DNA of 64,000 nt from Cryptomeria japonica (taxonomy: Eukaryota > Streptophyta > Pinopsida > Cupressales > Cupressaceae): the NCBI RefSeq assembly GCF_030272615.1, contig NC_081407.1, forward strand, positions 441,347,213 through 441,411,212, in the 5' to 3' direction. The notes under the pieces were generated by a model. That model was not told the DNA's origin. It saw only the letters and a program-made list of their open reading frames with translations, and ran no database searches. Position numbers and translations under genes: made by a program. Shown here one piece after another: positions 45,983 through 58,919 of this stretch (position 1 is its first letter; each line of letters begins with the position of its first letter).

Positions 45983-48481
45983 TTAAGATTTTGATGGAGG
46001 AAAGGATAGGGATTTTGGGGCAAAAGAACCCAAAATGGATGAAGGAGGTGATGGAGGAATAGACTTGAAAGTTTCAGATGGTGGAATAGAAATTGTGGAT
46101 GCCATTTTTGGTGTTTCTTTTTGTGCTTCTAGGAGCTTCTTGGGAACCCACATGGTTTTTAATTTTTCATTGCTTTGTGGTTCTTTGGAACACATTGCTT
46201 ACACAAGGGATTTAGGAACCCATATTGATTTTGACTTTGATCTCTTTTTCTCAACGAGCCTTTGTGGCCTTTTGAATTTTTCTTTTTCTTTTTGGATCAT
46301 ACTTATCTTTGCTTTGAAATGTTGATTAGATTGGACATGTTGATCCTTGAATACATGTGTATTTTTAGACTTATGACTTTTATTCTTGGCATCCAAATTG
46401 CTTGGAGGGGGAAAGGAATGTGCATGTGGATAGGAATGAAATGGATTTTTTTTGGATGGATGGAAGGTGATCAAAGATGTGTGCCTTTGTTGATTTTGCA
46501 TAGGGGACGAAGGAATATAGGGACCTAAGATGGATGGAAGGGATGATGGGGAAGGCATATGTTTCAATTTTGATACAGGGATACCAACGTCTTGAGGAAT
46601 GTTACTGACATCATGAATATTTATATTCTCTTTAACATGAAGGGGTTATGGCTTGTGAGGGTCTACTCCTTTGCCTTTATAAATATTTTGACTCATAAGA
46701 TACTATGTGCTTTCATAGGAAGACATGTGTCCATTATGAGATGGATGAGATATGATGGGAACGATGGGATCATGAAGTGGATCAGACTGGATCAAAGTGG
46801 AGGAACCCATTATGCATGTAGGGGGTTCATGAACATCTTGCACCAATATATTATAATCATAAGGGGGATCAGGATCAATGACAGGCTCTTCATGAGATAG
46901 AATGGGAGGAATAATGAGATCATCAAAGGAAATGAGATCTTGGATTGGACATGGAGTAATAGGATGTGAAGATGGAGGGATGACAACATCTTGTGGTGGA
47001 CATGAAGCTAAAAAGATACTTTGATCTTGACAAGGGGGATCATTGTATTCCTCTTTAAATGTGCTCTACTCTTGACTTTCAATGGGATCATCGGAAAGGA
47101 TAGAAGGGACATCTTGATCTTGCATAAGGAGTGGAATGTCAATGGGATTTGAAAGGATATTTTGTTCATGAAATGGAAGGGGATCATTTGGGATAGGATG
47201 GACTGGGATATACTGATTGTGCTCAGAGAGTGGAACATCAATGGGATATGAAAAGGTGTTGTGTTCTTGGATAGAAATAGGGGGATCATCGAAGGAAATG
47301 AGATCTTGGTCAAAATTAGTATGCAATGGAAAGGTTTTAGGGTTTTGATTTTGATTCATTTCAAGACTTATTCCTTTGTGGTCTGAATCATCCTCTTGAC
47401 ATGGAGTTGGACTTTGGACATGCGTGGGGGAGTTTGGAAAGGAAAAAATGCTTTGACATGAGAGGGATGGACTTGGCATGGGACTCTCTAAAAGAGAAGC
47501 ATCTGATGGAATTGAATCTTGCATTTCCAAATAGTACAAGGGATTTGTATAAAGATATAAATTAGCATGTATTTCTATTGCAGACAATCCTTGGGAGGAT
47601 ATATTATTAGGTGTATCATTTGGAAGCAATGGTGGAAATTTCTCTTGTGAAACTTTAGGAGATGATATGGGAGGGGAAGTGGAGGCCACTTGAGGGTCAA
47701 CTTCTTGATGGATGGACAAACCATTGCTAGACATGGGTTGAATTTGTTGTTGGTATTGGATAAGTGGAATTTTTGCCTCTTGTTTTGAAATGTGATTCTA
47801 GACTTGATTTGTTTGAACTTGTTGTGGGACACAATTTGCTTACTCACATGCCAAGGCCCATTGTACGTGTACACCAGTTATGAAAGATCGATGCTCAGGA
47901 CTTGAGGCCAGGTCTCTTATAATCCGTGGGAGGTATTTTTGAGGATTGCTTAAGATTACTTGGTCCAAAAATTCCACAAACTTAGGATTGTTCATTGCCT
48001 TAATAACTTTAGAATTTGTGTATGCTTCATCATCTGAATCTTCCTCTTCTTGGAAATCTAGTAATGATTGAACTTGAATATAACCATAATCTAGATGAAA
48101 GATGCATTGACCATCTAACAAGGGTCTTTGTGGGTAGGTACCTTGACTTAACTGATTTGAACCAAAAATTGATGACACATTCCTTGGCAGCATTGGTAAA
48201 ACATTGCCACATCCTGGTTGCAAAATTGATTCAAAGTGTGGTGGTGGTCCTAATTGATCAATTCCATATTCTAGTAGCATGTTTGTAGGTGGACCAACAT
48301 TAGGATTAAATTTTGGTTGTATAATATTGCCTTGTTGTTGTGTTGGGTAGAATTGTGATTGCCTTGGATTAAAACTTGATTGGATTGTGCTATTCATTGG
48401 ACCAATCTTTGGTTGATATGTCAAACTTTGTTGTATCATAGGAGCTTGGAACCTTGTTTCAATAGACATGTCACTATGCAA
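45983..48481 (-). pseudogene. Element E single long frame, 833 codons with about six internal stops
   Basis: ATG 48481 opens MHSDMSIETRFQAPMIQQSL. One frame continues to a TAA at 45983 with stops near 47840, 47797, 47066, 46700, 46650 and 46199 but no frameshift. It is rich in Pro, Ser, Gln, Ile and His (QSSFNPRQSQFYPTQQQGNI; SPMPSPSLSCQSIFSFPNSP) with an acidic piece (FQEEEDSDDEAYTN), a conserved-looking block (EFLDQVILSNPQKYLPRIIR) and a C-terminal pair of WVPK motifs (SIWVPKSLV, TMWVPKKLL). I do not recognise a family; no CCHC knuckle or enzyme motif is present. It is probably a Gag-like or accessory protein. Confidence 0.7.
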
Positions 48482-50384
48482 TGCAAAAATTTTGGGATTT
48501 TGATTTTTAAGGATGATGTATGCAACTAATGCAACTTAAAAGGATGACAATGCAACTTATGTTTTTGGACTTTTTGGAATTTTGGGAATGACAATGAAAT
48601 GCAACTAAGTGCAATTTTGGGATATGCAAATGCAACCTAGGGTAAAAATGCAACCTATTTTTTTGTTGTTTTTCAAGATTTGGTCAAACTTTTGAAATAC
48701 AAACCTAAAGACTCAACCTTGGGAAGTTGAAATAAGGTCTAGACCTTAGTGAGACAAACGACCAAATGACAATGTTGCACCTATGCCCTTGGATACTAAG
48801 CTAGGTTTGACAAGAAGAGAAGTTTTAAACAAGGTCAAGACTCCCTAACAACAACTTAGGGTTTAATCTAGAGATTTGAATCTTTGAAGTTTGGCAAAAC
48901 CTAACTTTGAGAATAAATGCAAGAGGATAATGATAATGACAAAGAACTAGGGTATGATTTGAAACAAGAATGTGATATGAACTAAGTATATGGTATGATA
49001 AAAAATGATATGAACCAAGGATATGAATGCAAGTGTATGACAATGTGAACCTAAAACAAACCTAGGGTATAGAACATGCCATGATATGATCTAATGCAAG
49101 AGAAGGATGCAAGGCAATAATATAACCTAAGTGAAAACCTAGATATGGTATGACAATGCAATGAAAACTTGGAGAAATGATTCTAAACTAAGTGCAAAAT
49201 GAGGACTCTTGAAATGAAATGAACTAAAATGAGGCAAAGGTACAATATGACCTAAGTTTGGACCATGCAAAGCCTAACCCTAAGTGACATGCATTTTGAG
49301 ACAAGGATTGCCAATGTTTTGACAAGCCATGTTTGAATGTTGGATTAATACTTGGACAAGATTTTGGACCTTTGTTTGAACCTTGTTTTTGACTTTTTTT
49401 AAAATGACCTTTTTATTTTTGTGACAATGTGTATGATAAAACTTTTAACTATCACAAAAGACAAGATGTTTGGACTTGGACCCAAGACAATCATGCTCAT
49501 TCGTAACATATCCTATGGTTTGTCAGGGTAATATATGTTGAATCCTCTAACCATAAAATACAACACTCAGCTGGATAGCTAGACACTTGGTAGCACCGGC
49601 TCCCCCTTATAGTACACTCACTTCTTGGGCATACCAAGCTTCGAGTTCAAGGGGCATCACTTCCCAAGAACTTTCTATCTCTAACTGAGGAGAACATGAG
49701 AGGTATCTTTGGAATGCGTGTATCACAATGCTTGAGCCAACATATAGAAGGTTTTTGGTCTCTACAAACAAAGCGTTCTAGTTAGGGCATCTGTTTGGGT
49801 GGATGTAGATCCAACAAATTTAATCATCGCTGCGCCATTCCAACACCCATTGCCTACAACTTCCATTGCATCCACAGTTATTTAGAGTAGTTTGGAAGAG
49901 CTTGGATTTATCCCATCACCACTTTAGGTCATTTCCTCTCAACAATGCCTGTGCAAAGTGCCAGGAAAATCGAGAGGTAGACCCACTTCTAAGGGTAAAA
50001 ACACACAAGAAAAATAAAAGAAGACATGACAAACATTGATTGTTTAACCTTTAGAAAATGAAATGAGTTTGTTGATCGATTTGCATCCTAATTAAGACTA
50101 GATGAGGTTAATTCCACATTAATTTGAAAAATATTTGATCAATTTAAACCATGATTAAATGCGATTTGTTGTTCATTTTAAACCCTTTGCATGCATGAAA
50201 TGTGATTTTTGTTGTTGTTCTTTGATCAAAATCCTAATTAAAACTATGTGAGAATTGTAGGATTAATTCAAACCTCCTAATTAGGCTATGTGAATAATTG
50301 TTGTTTATTAAAACCTCCTAATTAGGCTATGTGAAGATTTGTTGTTCATTGAATGTTAAGAAATCCCGCATGAGTCATTGTTTA
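48482..50384 (-). other. Element E 5' leader
   Basis: About 1.9 kb upstream of the long frame in element sense, AT-rich with repeated AATGCAA, GATATGA and ACCTAAG words. Nothing coding is supported. A PBS-like TGGCAC with no adjacent LTR at about 49955 is not convincing. Confidence 0.5.
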
Positions 50385-50735
50385 GAGTCCATAAAGCCCA
50401 CATGCAACATTAGATCCTCTCATAAAACCTATATGCAACAACATATTCGTGCAAAAAACCTACATGCAACAATGGGTTAGTCAAAAAAACCTTCATGCAA
50501 CAATAGATTATTGCAAAAAACCTGCATGCAACAATGGATTAGTAAAAAAACCTGCATGCAACAATGGATTAGTAAAAAAAACCTGCAAGCAACAATAGAT
50601 TATTGTAAAAAACCTGCATGCAACAATGGATTATTGAAAAAAACCTGCATGCAACAATAGATTATTGCAAAAACCTGCATGCAATAATGGATTATTGAAA
50701 AAAACTTGCATGCAATTATTAGACTCACAAAATTA
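50385..50735. repeat. Minisatellite of about ten 30-31-bp units near the element E 5' LTR
   Basis: The unit contains ACCTGCATGCAACAATGG followed by ATTATTG and an A-run. Units vary by a few bases and in A-run length. It starts 40 bp from the LTR. Confidence 0.88.
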
Positions 50736-50774
50736 TCAAAATTAACATGATTCACGTAGGGTTCCTCAAAAAAA

Positions 50775-52090
50775 TGTAACTAGGAATTCAGGCATAAGGT
50801 TCATAACACATAAAAGCCAACCAGAAAGATAAAATGTTATGAAATAAATCCTAATACATTCAATGAAAGCATAGAAACAAAACATTAAAAGTAAATGCAA
50901 ACCAAACAAATGCTCCTTCCATAGTATTCCATTTTTCTTCTTTCTCCTCCAAATTGGGCTTGTGTGGATCTCACCTACAAGTGTAAAAGCATGAAGCAAG
51001 ATTGATTTTGATAGCACGAGGATACTTGAAAAGTGGTTGATTGCAAATGATTGAGAAAAGGCATCCTATTTATAAAGGAATTGGAGAGAGGGAAAAATTA
51101 GCATGAAATTGATATCAAAGGCAATTGATTTCAAAAATGACAAAATTGAGTTGAAGGAAGAAGGTGATGACACCTTCTATGTCATGAATTATGACATATT
51201 AGTAATCCAAAGGTTAGAGGACTAAAAGCCTATGACATCTTGCTATGCCAAACGTATGACACATGAGAAATTCATGCTTCCACTGAAGCACAAAAATAGG
51301 GAGAGACTAGAGAGGACTTGATTATGTGGAAATTGAATTTAGCATATTAGAAAATGAGGTGGAAATTAGGAATTAGGAAATAGGAAATAGGAATTAGATG
51401 ACATTAATTAAGAAATTCTCATTTATTAATTAATTCATAAAAGACTAATTAGCCAATTAAATGAAGTATTTGATTGTGACACAAGACATAGGGTAAATGA
51501 ATAAATTCATTTATCCTAAGAGAAATGTTAGTAAAGGATTAATAATTAAAGAATTATTAAACCCTAAGAGAGAAACATAAATCAAGATGATGTCATGAAA
51601 TATTTAACATGATTAGGATAAAGATTTAATGATTGATATAATTATTGATAAATTAACTAAAATTTATTGAAATAAATGCTCAATATTGATCTTAATGATT
51701 GAAATGACAAGGACAATTGATCAAGATAAATGATTGGTAGAAAATTGATTGATGATTGATAAATGATAGTTGATTGATCATGGTTGGCGACATGACATTG
51801 AGAATTGATTGGATTTGATTAGTATACAAAATGATGATTATATGAAATTGATAGCTAACCATGATCATGAAATGACAATTGAGATTGGCATCGATAAGAC
51901 CCAAATTGAAACAATTAAATAGGATCGAATAGGAAGAGAAAGAAGAAGAATGACACAATGTTGACAACTGATAAAGACCAAATGTGCAACATAGAGGAAG
52001 TGTTAGTAAAATACAAAAACCCTAAAATAAGCTCATACAGACATGTTAAAGTATGAAATCACAAGCATTGACCATTTTTAGATGCCTACA
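50775..52090 (-). repeat. Right LTR (5' in element sense) of element E
   Basis: 1,316 bp, direct repeat of 42413-43709, over 90% identical by eye, with perfect TG...CA ends. Confidence 0.88.
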
Positions 52091-53157
52091 TCAACAATTA
52101 TCATTTTTTGACATAGTGTAGTCACTGTCTTGGATTTTATTAATCATATCTACATTATATCCCACCATGGTTTGGATCATCCTTTTGTACATCCATAATA
52201 AAGTTTTATTTCCTAATTGCCTTTTGCTAAGGTGATCTTTTGAAGCTCAAAACATTCAGAAAACTTAGAAAAACCAAAACACCTAGGGTTTTGAAATAGA
52301 TAACGAGAAACAAGGCAATGAAGATCAAGTCATTTGTAACACCTGAATTGTGAAACTCAGAATACAAAGATTCAACCAGAAAGTAATGAAGGGTTATCAA
52401 TACTTTTTCATCAAGTTGATTATATCAGTTAATGACCATGAGAACATATGTATGACATACAAAATTTAGTGTTTATATCTTGATTTTTGCTAATCCTGTA
52501 CTCTATGCGACTCAAGGATGTCCATGACAAGAGTAGTTGTGATAAGGTATCATTGTTTTCTTTGTTTGTTGTCTGTGGTTTATCTCTTATTAAGGTATGT
52601 ACTTGTCTAAGGATATGATCGGCAAAAGATCAAGGAGGGCGTTCTGAGTGATGCATGAAAAAGAATAATCCGTATCTGTTCTGCAAGAAATACTCAGGTC
52701 AGCTTGATTTATCATATCAGGTTGCTTGTATAAACTTGCTATATCAAAATCCATGTAAGAAATACTTAGGTCAACTTGAATTATTATGTCAAGTTGCTTG
52801 TATTTTCATACAACATTTAAAAAGCTCAATGATGAAATCAAGCACTGTTATAAGACAACATATAAAGAATGCAAGTATCATTTAAATTAGCTCATTATTC
52901 ATCTGCATTATAAGCATTTATTGTTAGTTACATTATAAGCATTTCATTCCATTCAGAGATCAACAGTCATAAATAAAGATTGAGTGTACTTGGACAAACA
53001 AAAAAAATTTGGATTTGATCATTGTAGGTTCATTTATCTTTAGAATAATTTAAATTATTATCATTCATTTCATTTAGTTGCAATCAATTATTTGCATTAG
53101 TTTGCATTTCATTGATCATGTGTAATATATCATTTTTATTTTCATTAGGTTCATTAT
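52091..53157 (+). other. Element G 3' region, second segment
   Basis: About 1.07 kb of AT-rich sequence between elements E and C. It contains a tandem-like pair around 52670-52810 (AAGAAATACT(C/T)AGGTCA and TCAGGTTGCTTGTA). No gene. It ends at ATTAT (53153-53157), the duplication of element C. Confidence 0.5.
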
Positions 53158-53962
53158 TGTTAGGATTCCCAAAGATATTGAGAGGGGGGGATGAATCAGT
53201 ATCTAACTGGTTATAATATTTTCTTGACTTAAAACATGTAAAGCATATTAATACTGTATACCGGTAAACAAGAAATAATGCAATAAACAGAGATAACAAC
53301 AACCACATGAAAAACACACCATAACATAGTAGTTTAACGAGGAAACCCGGTGTGGGAAAAACCTTGGTGGGATTTGTGACCCACAATATTCACTTACTGG
53401 CCAATAAGAGAATATTACTGCTACAAGAGGGGCCAACACATGCAGGAAGGCCAAGTGCCTAGAGCTCACTGCTCAATTACAAAATGGGAAGTCTCGCTGA
53501 CTTACCAAGTGGATTATATAAATCCAATGTCTTGTACTACTTCAAAATAGCATCTACTATGCCAGATCTAGTACCGGTTTATATCTCTTCTTCATACATA
53601 AATCCTTAACCTATAATTCACATAATAGGTCTACCTTATTTCGCCTAATTACATTCCTCCATGCTTACATAATTGTTCTACAATGATCTCTTATATATAT
53701 GAGTCATTTTACAATTTTCCAAGTTGGCTTACAATGATTTTACAATAATAAACAAAATAAATTACAAACAAAATTCTTGTCGGCTTCTGTGCCAGTATGC
53801 TTCCTTTCACTGCCGGTGTCGGTGGTTTGTGTGCCGGTGTAGAATCTGATGTTGCTGGTACCGGTGGATTGCCTTGTCGGTGTCATAGGATTGTAAGGTT
53901 TCCATCAATGACAAAACCTTCAATCACCTACAATGTCTCATTGGAGTGTGCATTTGCCAATA
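53158..53962 (-). repeat. 3' LTR of element C
   Basis: 805 bp. The PPT-side terminus reads TATTGG, with the first TG changed to TA. The conserved block lies at 53341-53384. Confidence 0.9.
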
Positions 53963-53963
53963 A

Positions 53964-54117
53964 TCTCCCCCTTTGGCATTGATGGCAACACTCATGAGAA
54001 AACTTCAAAAGTGTATCCAAAAATTGAAGTCCAAAAATTGTTACCAAAAATGTGTGCTCCCCCTGAGCAGATGATCCCTAAGTTATTGGATCTTTCTCAT
54101 ACCACTACTCCCCCTTT
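53964..54117 (-). promoter_or_regulatory. Polypurine-tract cluster of element C
   Basis: The minus strand has AAAGGGGGAG at 54108-54117, TCAGGGGGAGCAC around 54055-54067, and AAAGGGGGAGA at 53964-53974 beside the LTR. Confidence 0.82.
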
Positions 54118-54168
54118 GGCATCAATGACAAAGGTTGTCAAAGTGTCAATAGAGTTTAGTTTCTTGTT

Positions 54169-57100
54169 TCAACCTTGTAACTGGTTGGTTACAATCTGAA
54201 AAAGATCTACCAAAGCCAGATTCAAGATCTCAATGAACTTTTTGTTGTCTTTTGTTGCGGCCTCTGTCCTCTGAACTGTACCGGTGAGGTGTTGCATTTG
54301 CTCTACTGGTGTTTTCTGTCCTTGAATCAAGGCATTAGATATTTATTTCCTTAAGGTGGCGAGGTAGTCCAGTTTTGGACTAAGTCTCCATTTAAGATCC
54401 TTAGACTTACCTTTTATTCTTTCCTTTTCTCTTTCTAGCTTTAATAGTTCTTCCTGAAAACCTGTTATCTTTTGCTCAAAAACTAATAATGAATCAGATG
54501 AGTTAATGAAATTGTCAGCTAGTTGATTTATTTCCTCCTGTATCTTGCTAATCTTCTTGTCTATATCAACTGTCAAAAAGTTAGTCTTACAAGTATCTCT
54601 GTACAAAGTTTTGAATTCCTTTAATGTGCTACATAATTTTGGTAGAAGTGTGTCAAACTTCCTTGTACACTTCTTTATTTCTTCCTCAAAGAATTTGTGT
54701 TTTTCCTTCTCTAATCTCTCCTTGAATGCTTCCTCTTTTATTTGTTCAACTTTCACAATGTTTTCAGTAATATACTTAGACAAAGTGTCAAGTTGACTCA
54801 AAGAATCTTTATTATCGACATTACATTTTGGAGCTATCATCTTCAGAATTGGAATTGTATCATCTATAGCCTTGTATGCTTGTGAGATACAATCTGTTAG
54901 TTTCTTTAAGGAGTACAAAAGAACTTCTGTTACATTGGTTGATTTGAATTCTATACTTCAAGAGCCAACACTCTGTATTCTGCCGGTGGGAGAAATATCC
55001 TTGCTTGTGGTGACCTCTGGTAGGTCAGTTTGTGTTTCCATTTCCTTAAGCAAAGGTTTGTCTTGCTCAGCTGATGTCGGTGGTACTGACTCTATGTGAA
55101 CCTATTGTTGTGATGGAGCCTGTTGCTCTTCTTGTTGTTCTGTGTTACCATCTATGGGTTTACCTTCTGTTTTATCTGTTACCCGTGCCTCACTAGCCAT
55201 ATCTGTCTTTCTAGTTGTGTCCTTATCTACCACTGTTAACTTTCTGAGTATCAATGTCAACTATGTATAACACTTTAGAGTTTGGATTTGTGTCCTCTTG
55301 TGGTATCTCCATACTCTCATTAGCTGGTTGATCTTCAGTTGTAACTACTGATGGAGTATTCAGAGGCGGTGGGGATAAGTTATCTTTTATTTTTATGCTT
55401 GGAGGTCCACCAAACTTATCTTTACCCTTATCCTTATCTTTTTGATATACTTTGATAGGTTTAGGATTTCTATACTCTTCCTGCTTTTCTTTCTCAACAA
55501 GGAATATGTCCCATGCATTTGTAGTTTCCTCTGCAACCTCATTTACTCTACCAACCATAAGTGCTACATGCCGGTGTGCAGTTGAGAATACTGACTGGTT
55601 AGCCTTAGAGATCAGATCATCTATCTCTTTTGGTGAGTTCACTGGATAAACAACAAGTAGTTTTTCAATTTTGATTTTTTTATCAAGCTCTACAACAGCT
55701 TGCCTTCGAGCCTCAAGTCTTCTAAACAGTTCTATCGGTAATTCATCTACAACTTGCATCAAAAATTTCTTATAGATATCCAAGTGTAGAATTACACTAT
55801 TTTCAACTTTCTCCTTGTCATCAAATGATAATGTATCATATAATTTTTCGATGTTCTTAAGCTTTCCTTCCTCTATTATTTCATCTAAAAGTTTGTCAAT
55901 TGGAGCAATATTTTGTTGAGTCTTTTTCTTTGGTGTTAACTTTTTCTTCTTTGGAGTTGTCTTCTTAGCCGGGGGCCTTACTGCCTATTGTTTCTGTCTA
56001 GTTCTTCTAGGAGAAGGTGTGGATACCAGTGAAGGTTCTCTTTTCCTCACAACTCTTTTAAATGCAGCTAGCATATCACTCTCCGAAGAAGTTACTACCC
56101 ATGAAAGGTGAGTTTCTGGCTATTGTGCTTGTAACTCATCTTCAGTGATGTCGGTTTGTTTAAGTACATCTTCTTTGATAGCCTTTGCTTGCCTAGATCC
56201 TCTTCTTACTATTGCTTCTACCTTCTTTACTCTTTTCTTTGATTTAATTTGATTCTCAATAGTCTCAGCACTGCCAAATACCTCTTCTTTTGGTTCCTTG
56301 GGTGCTTCTAGAAGGGCTTTTGCATATGTTTCAATTATGTTGTCATCAGTTTCATAGCCCATTTCAGTAACCCAAATGGTTCTTGGGACAACTGCCTCCA
56401 TCCAAATCTCATCCTTCCTAATAACAAAGAATATTTCATCCTTATACTTATTTACAATTGCTTTTGAAAGTCTGACACTAGTATTCATTCGGGCCTTTAA
56501 TGCCTGAAAGTACTCATTTATATTCTTTTCTCTGTTTTCACCCATGTTGTGCAGTAAATCAGACAGTTGTTTGCCTACCGATATATCAAAACCAAGATTC
56601 TTGTTACCGACACCGGGCACCTGTTTTGTTATGTGTAGCATTAAAAAGACAAGTAGATTTCCAAATCTAAATGTCCCCTTTTTGTCTTTCTTAATTTTTC
56701 CAAGATTATCAATAAGCTCATCTTTCAACCATTCACACACATCTAATTTTGCATTATCCTTGATCATATCATAGGAACTCTTTATGCATAAACTAGAGAC
56801 TGAGTTTAACCTATTTGCATGTGTGGTTTTATACCTTAAAATCATGCTAATGAATCTGACATTGATGTCAGTCACATCATTTACTCTTAAATATCTCTTG
56901 TTAGATGTTGCACCTGTCAGGTTAGTCACTAGGTCATTTGAGACCTTCCTTGTCTTATCAGGTCTGTTATTGGTGGAGGGTAACCCTGTTACAACTTTTA
57001 CTGCCTCTTTAGTAATTTTGTGGATTGAATCCAACCAGAAAAATTCACCATGAACACTGCTTAAAACTATCCTTATAACATCCTTAGGGAATTCCAGAAT

Positions 57101-57408
57101 ACTGAGGATTTCAGTGAATCCTAGGGTTTCGACTATTTTGTGTTCAGGTTTCACATTACCGGAATCATCACAAATTACAGTCTTATACATGTTCTTAATT
57201 TCCTCATCACCTAATTCTTCTATGTGACAAGAATTTACATTCTAGGGTCTTCTACAAAAACTACTCCTTTGGGAATTTGAGAAAATGCACCAACATTATC
57301 ATCCTTCTTTTCTATTTCAAGAACTAACTGAAATACGGGTCTAGGGCGTTTAATTACTTCGACTATAGTAGGGTTTGCTATGAATTCAGGTACATAAGAA
57401 GATGCCAT
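54169..57408 (-). pseudogene. Element C ORF2: giant non-pol protein with frameshifts
   Basis: ATG 57408 (MASSYVPEFIANPTIVEVIK). One base is missing near 57225, then a 356-codon open stretch (57190-56120) covers the N-terminal domain and extends through WMEAVVPRTIWVTEMGYETD into the Lys-rich part. After a stop the basic block and helical block follow in the same frame (LMQVVDELPIELFRRLEARR), an indel lies near 55215, the Thr/Glu/Pro region is damaged, and a C-terminal coiled coil (ISKIQEEINQLADNFINSSD) leads to TGA at 54169-54171. It supplies intact codons where A and B have stops, showing that decay was independent after insertion. No function is assigned. Confidence 0.82.
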
Positions 57409-57551
57409 GATTATAAATACCTTTCTCTGCCTTAGGAATGATTGATTGCCGAATTGCTTTGCTACTTTGCTCGAAATGTCTTTGCTCAGAATTTTCATGC
57501 TCTTTGAATGTTTGAGTGCACAGTGAAGTAGAATGGAGCCAAAAATAGTGA

Positions 57552-57557
57552 TTTATA
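57552..57557 (-). promoter_or_regulatory. Possible internal TATA box before ORF2 (element C)
   Basis: TATAAA on the minus strand, 149 bp before ATG 57408. Confidence 0.4.
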
Positions 57558-57715
57558 ATTTTAATTTGCCAACCACCATATTTAATGCTTGTCGATTAAG
57601 TAATCACTTAACTTATCTGCTAGTATAGAAGTAATTTCAACTTCTTACCATCAACCGAGGGAATTATAGCATGTTTCACATTTGATTGCCAAACCCTCAA
57701 ATAAATTTTCTTCAG

Positions 57716-58848
57716 TTAGATGAAGACTCTCCTACCGGTGGAGTGTTACTTTCTTCTACCGGTGGAGTGTTACTCTATTCTGCCAGTGGAGGAGTATTCC
57801 TACCAGCATTTAGTTTTGATTTCCTGACCCATTGTTTTGAGAATTCTTGCTTTACCTCTTCAACCTTTTATTTACCTTTCAAACTAGCACCATTGTTGTT
57901 TACCGGTGAGGACTTGCTTCTACAAAATTTAGCAATATGTCCAATCTTGTTACAAGCATAACAAGTCACATTATTTTTCTGAATAGCTTTTCCATATCCT
58001 ATGCCGGTTTGTGTTCTACATTGATTAGATAAGTGTCCAAATCTTCCACAAACATAACATCTCACATTCATTCTACAATTCTCTGAATTATGACCAACTT
58101 TGTTGCATTTAGAACATTGACCGGTGGGTGTACTGGTATTTTGATAATTTCTAGATCTACATTGATTTTCTCTATGACCATACTTGTTATAGTTAAAGCA
58201 TTTGCCATTGAATTTATAAGCAGTAGGTTGTCTTACTGGTTTGCCATGATCTTGTGTGTTTGAAGTACCAAAGCTTTCACCAATTTCAAAGCCAAGACCA
58301 TTAGTGTCACCATTAGGTTTCTGATTCTTCAACAAGTCACCAAGTTCTTTTGAGCTTTTCTTGAATTTTTCTTTATGTTGATTTGCAGTAGCCAGTTCTC
58401 CTTCCAAGATACCTTTTTGTCTCATGAGTTCATTTGAGTCATTCTGTGCATGCATCAGATCCATCTTCAACATATCATTTTCATAACTAAGTCTTGTGTT
58501 TTCATTTGCAGCATCATTCAATCTTCTAGTCAAGTCTTCTTTATTCTTCTTTCTATCTTCAATTTCTTTACAAAATCTCATAGTCATATCTTGCATCTCA
58601 TTCTTTGCTGTCATGTTTTCTTGTTTGAATTTATTCATCAGATCACTAAGAGTTTCCTTTTCATCATTCTCATTTTGCATCTTTTCACAAAGTTCTCTTC
58701 TCTTGTTTCTTGAAATGGTGAGATTTTCTTGAAGTGCTTGAATAATATCCTATGTAGCTTTTAGATCATCTTCAAGTTTGATATTTTTCAATTTTTCTGC
58801 ATCATAGTCTAAGAGAGTTGCTTCTAATTGCTTCATCAAGTTTTCCAT
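57716..58848 (-). pseudogene. gag: Element C Gag: coiled coil and four tandem CCHC-type knuckles
   Basis: ATG 58848 opens MENLMKQLEATLLDYDAEKL. A single frame runs to about 57716 with stops at 58750 and 57868 and one or two in the tail. Residues 1-160 are a coiled coil (NEMQDMTMRFCKEIEDRKKN; QHKEKFKKSSKELGDLLKNQ), then GLGFEIGESFGTSN. The knuckles are CFNYNKYGHRENQC (second Cys replaced by Tyr), CSKCNKVGHNSENC, CYVCGRFGHLSNQC and CYACNKIGHIAKFC (58200-57930). The tail repeats NTPPVEES-like units. Gag packages RNA; four knuckles is unusual for copia Gag, which normally has one. Confidence 0.87.
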
Positions 58849-58905
58849 CTCTACCAGTGTCAAGATCTTCCTCAAGCTGTTAGGCTTCTGAAAATACAGG
58901 ACCAA

Positions 58906-58917
58906 GCTCTGATACCA
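58906..58917 (-). other. Primer-binding site of element C
   Basis: The minus strand reads TGGTATCAGAGC, the exact plant initiator tRNA-Met type PBS, 2 bp inside the 5' LTR. Confidence 0.93.
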
Positions 58918-58919
58918 AT

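Larger units (their letters stand above)
42408..52095 (-). mobile_element. Element E: pol-less LTR element (LARD-like) with perfect target duplication TCAAC
   Basis: LTRs 42413-43709 and 50775-52090 are direct repeats of about 1.3 kb, flanked by TCAAC at 42408-42412 and 52091-52095. Minus orientation is inferred from a purine tract (AAAGAGGGGCAAAA on the minus strand) against the left LTR and from the only long frame being on the minus strand. The 7-kb interior has no protease, RT, RNase H or integrase motif. A related LTR remnant is at 14648-15651. No PBS beginning TGG follows the right LTR. Confidence 0.85.

Noticed and set aside
50385-50735. Regular repeats with short variable parts, superficially CRISPR-like
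   Set aside because: The units are contiguous with no unique spacers, and the context is a plant retrotransposon; this is a minisatellite.
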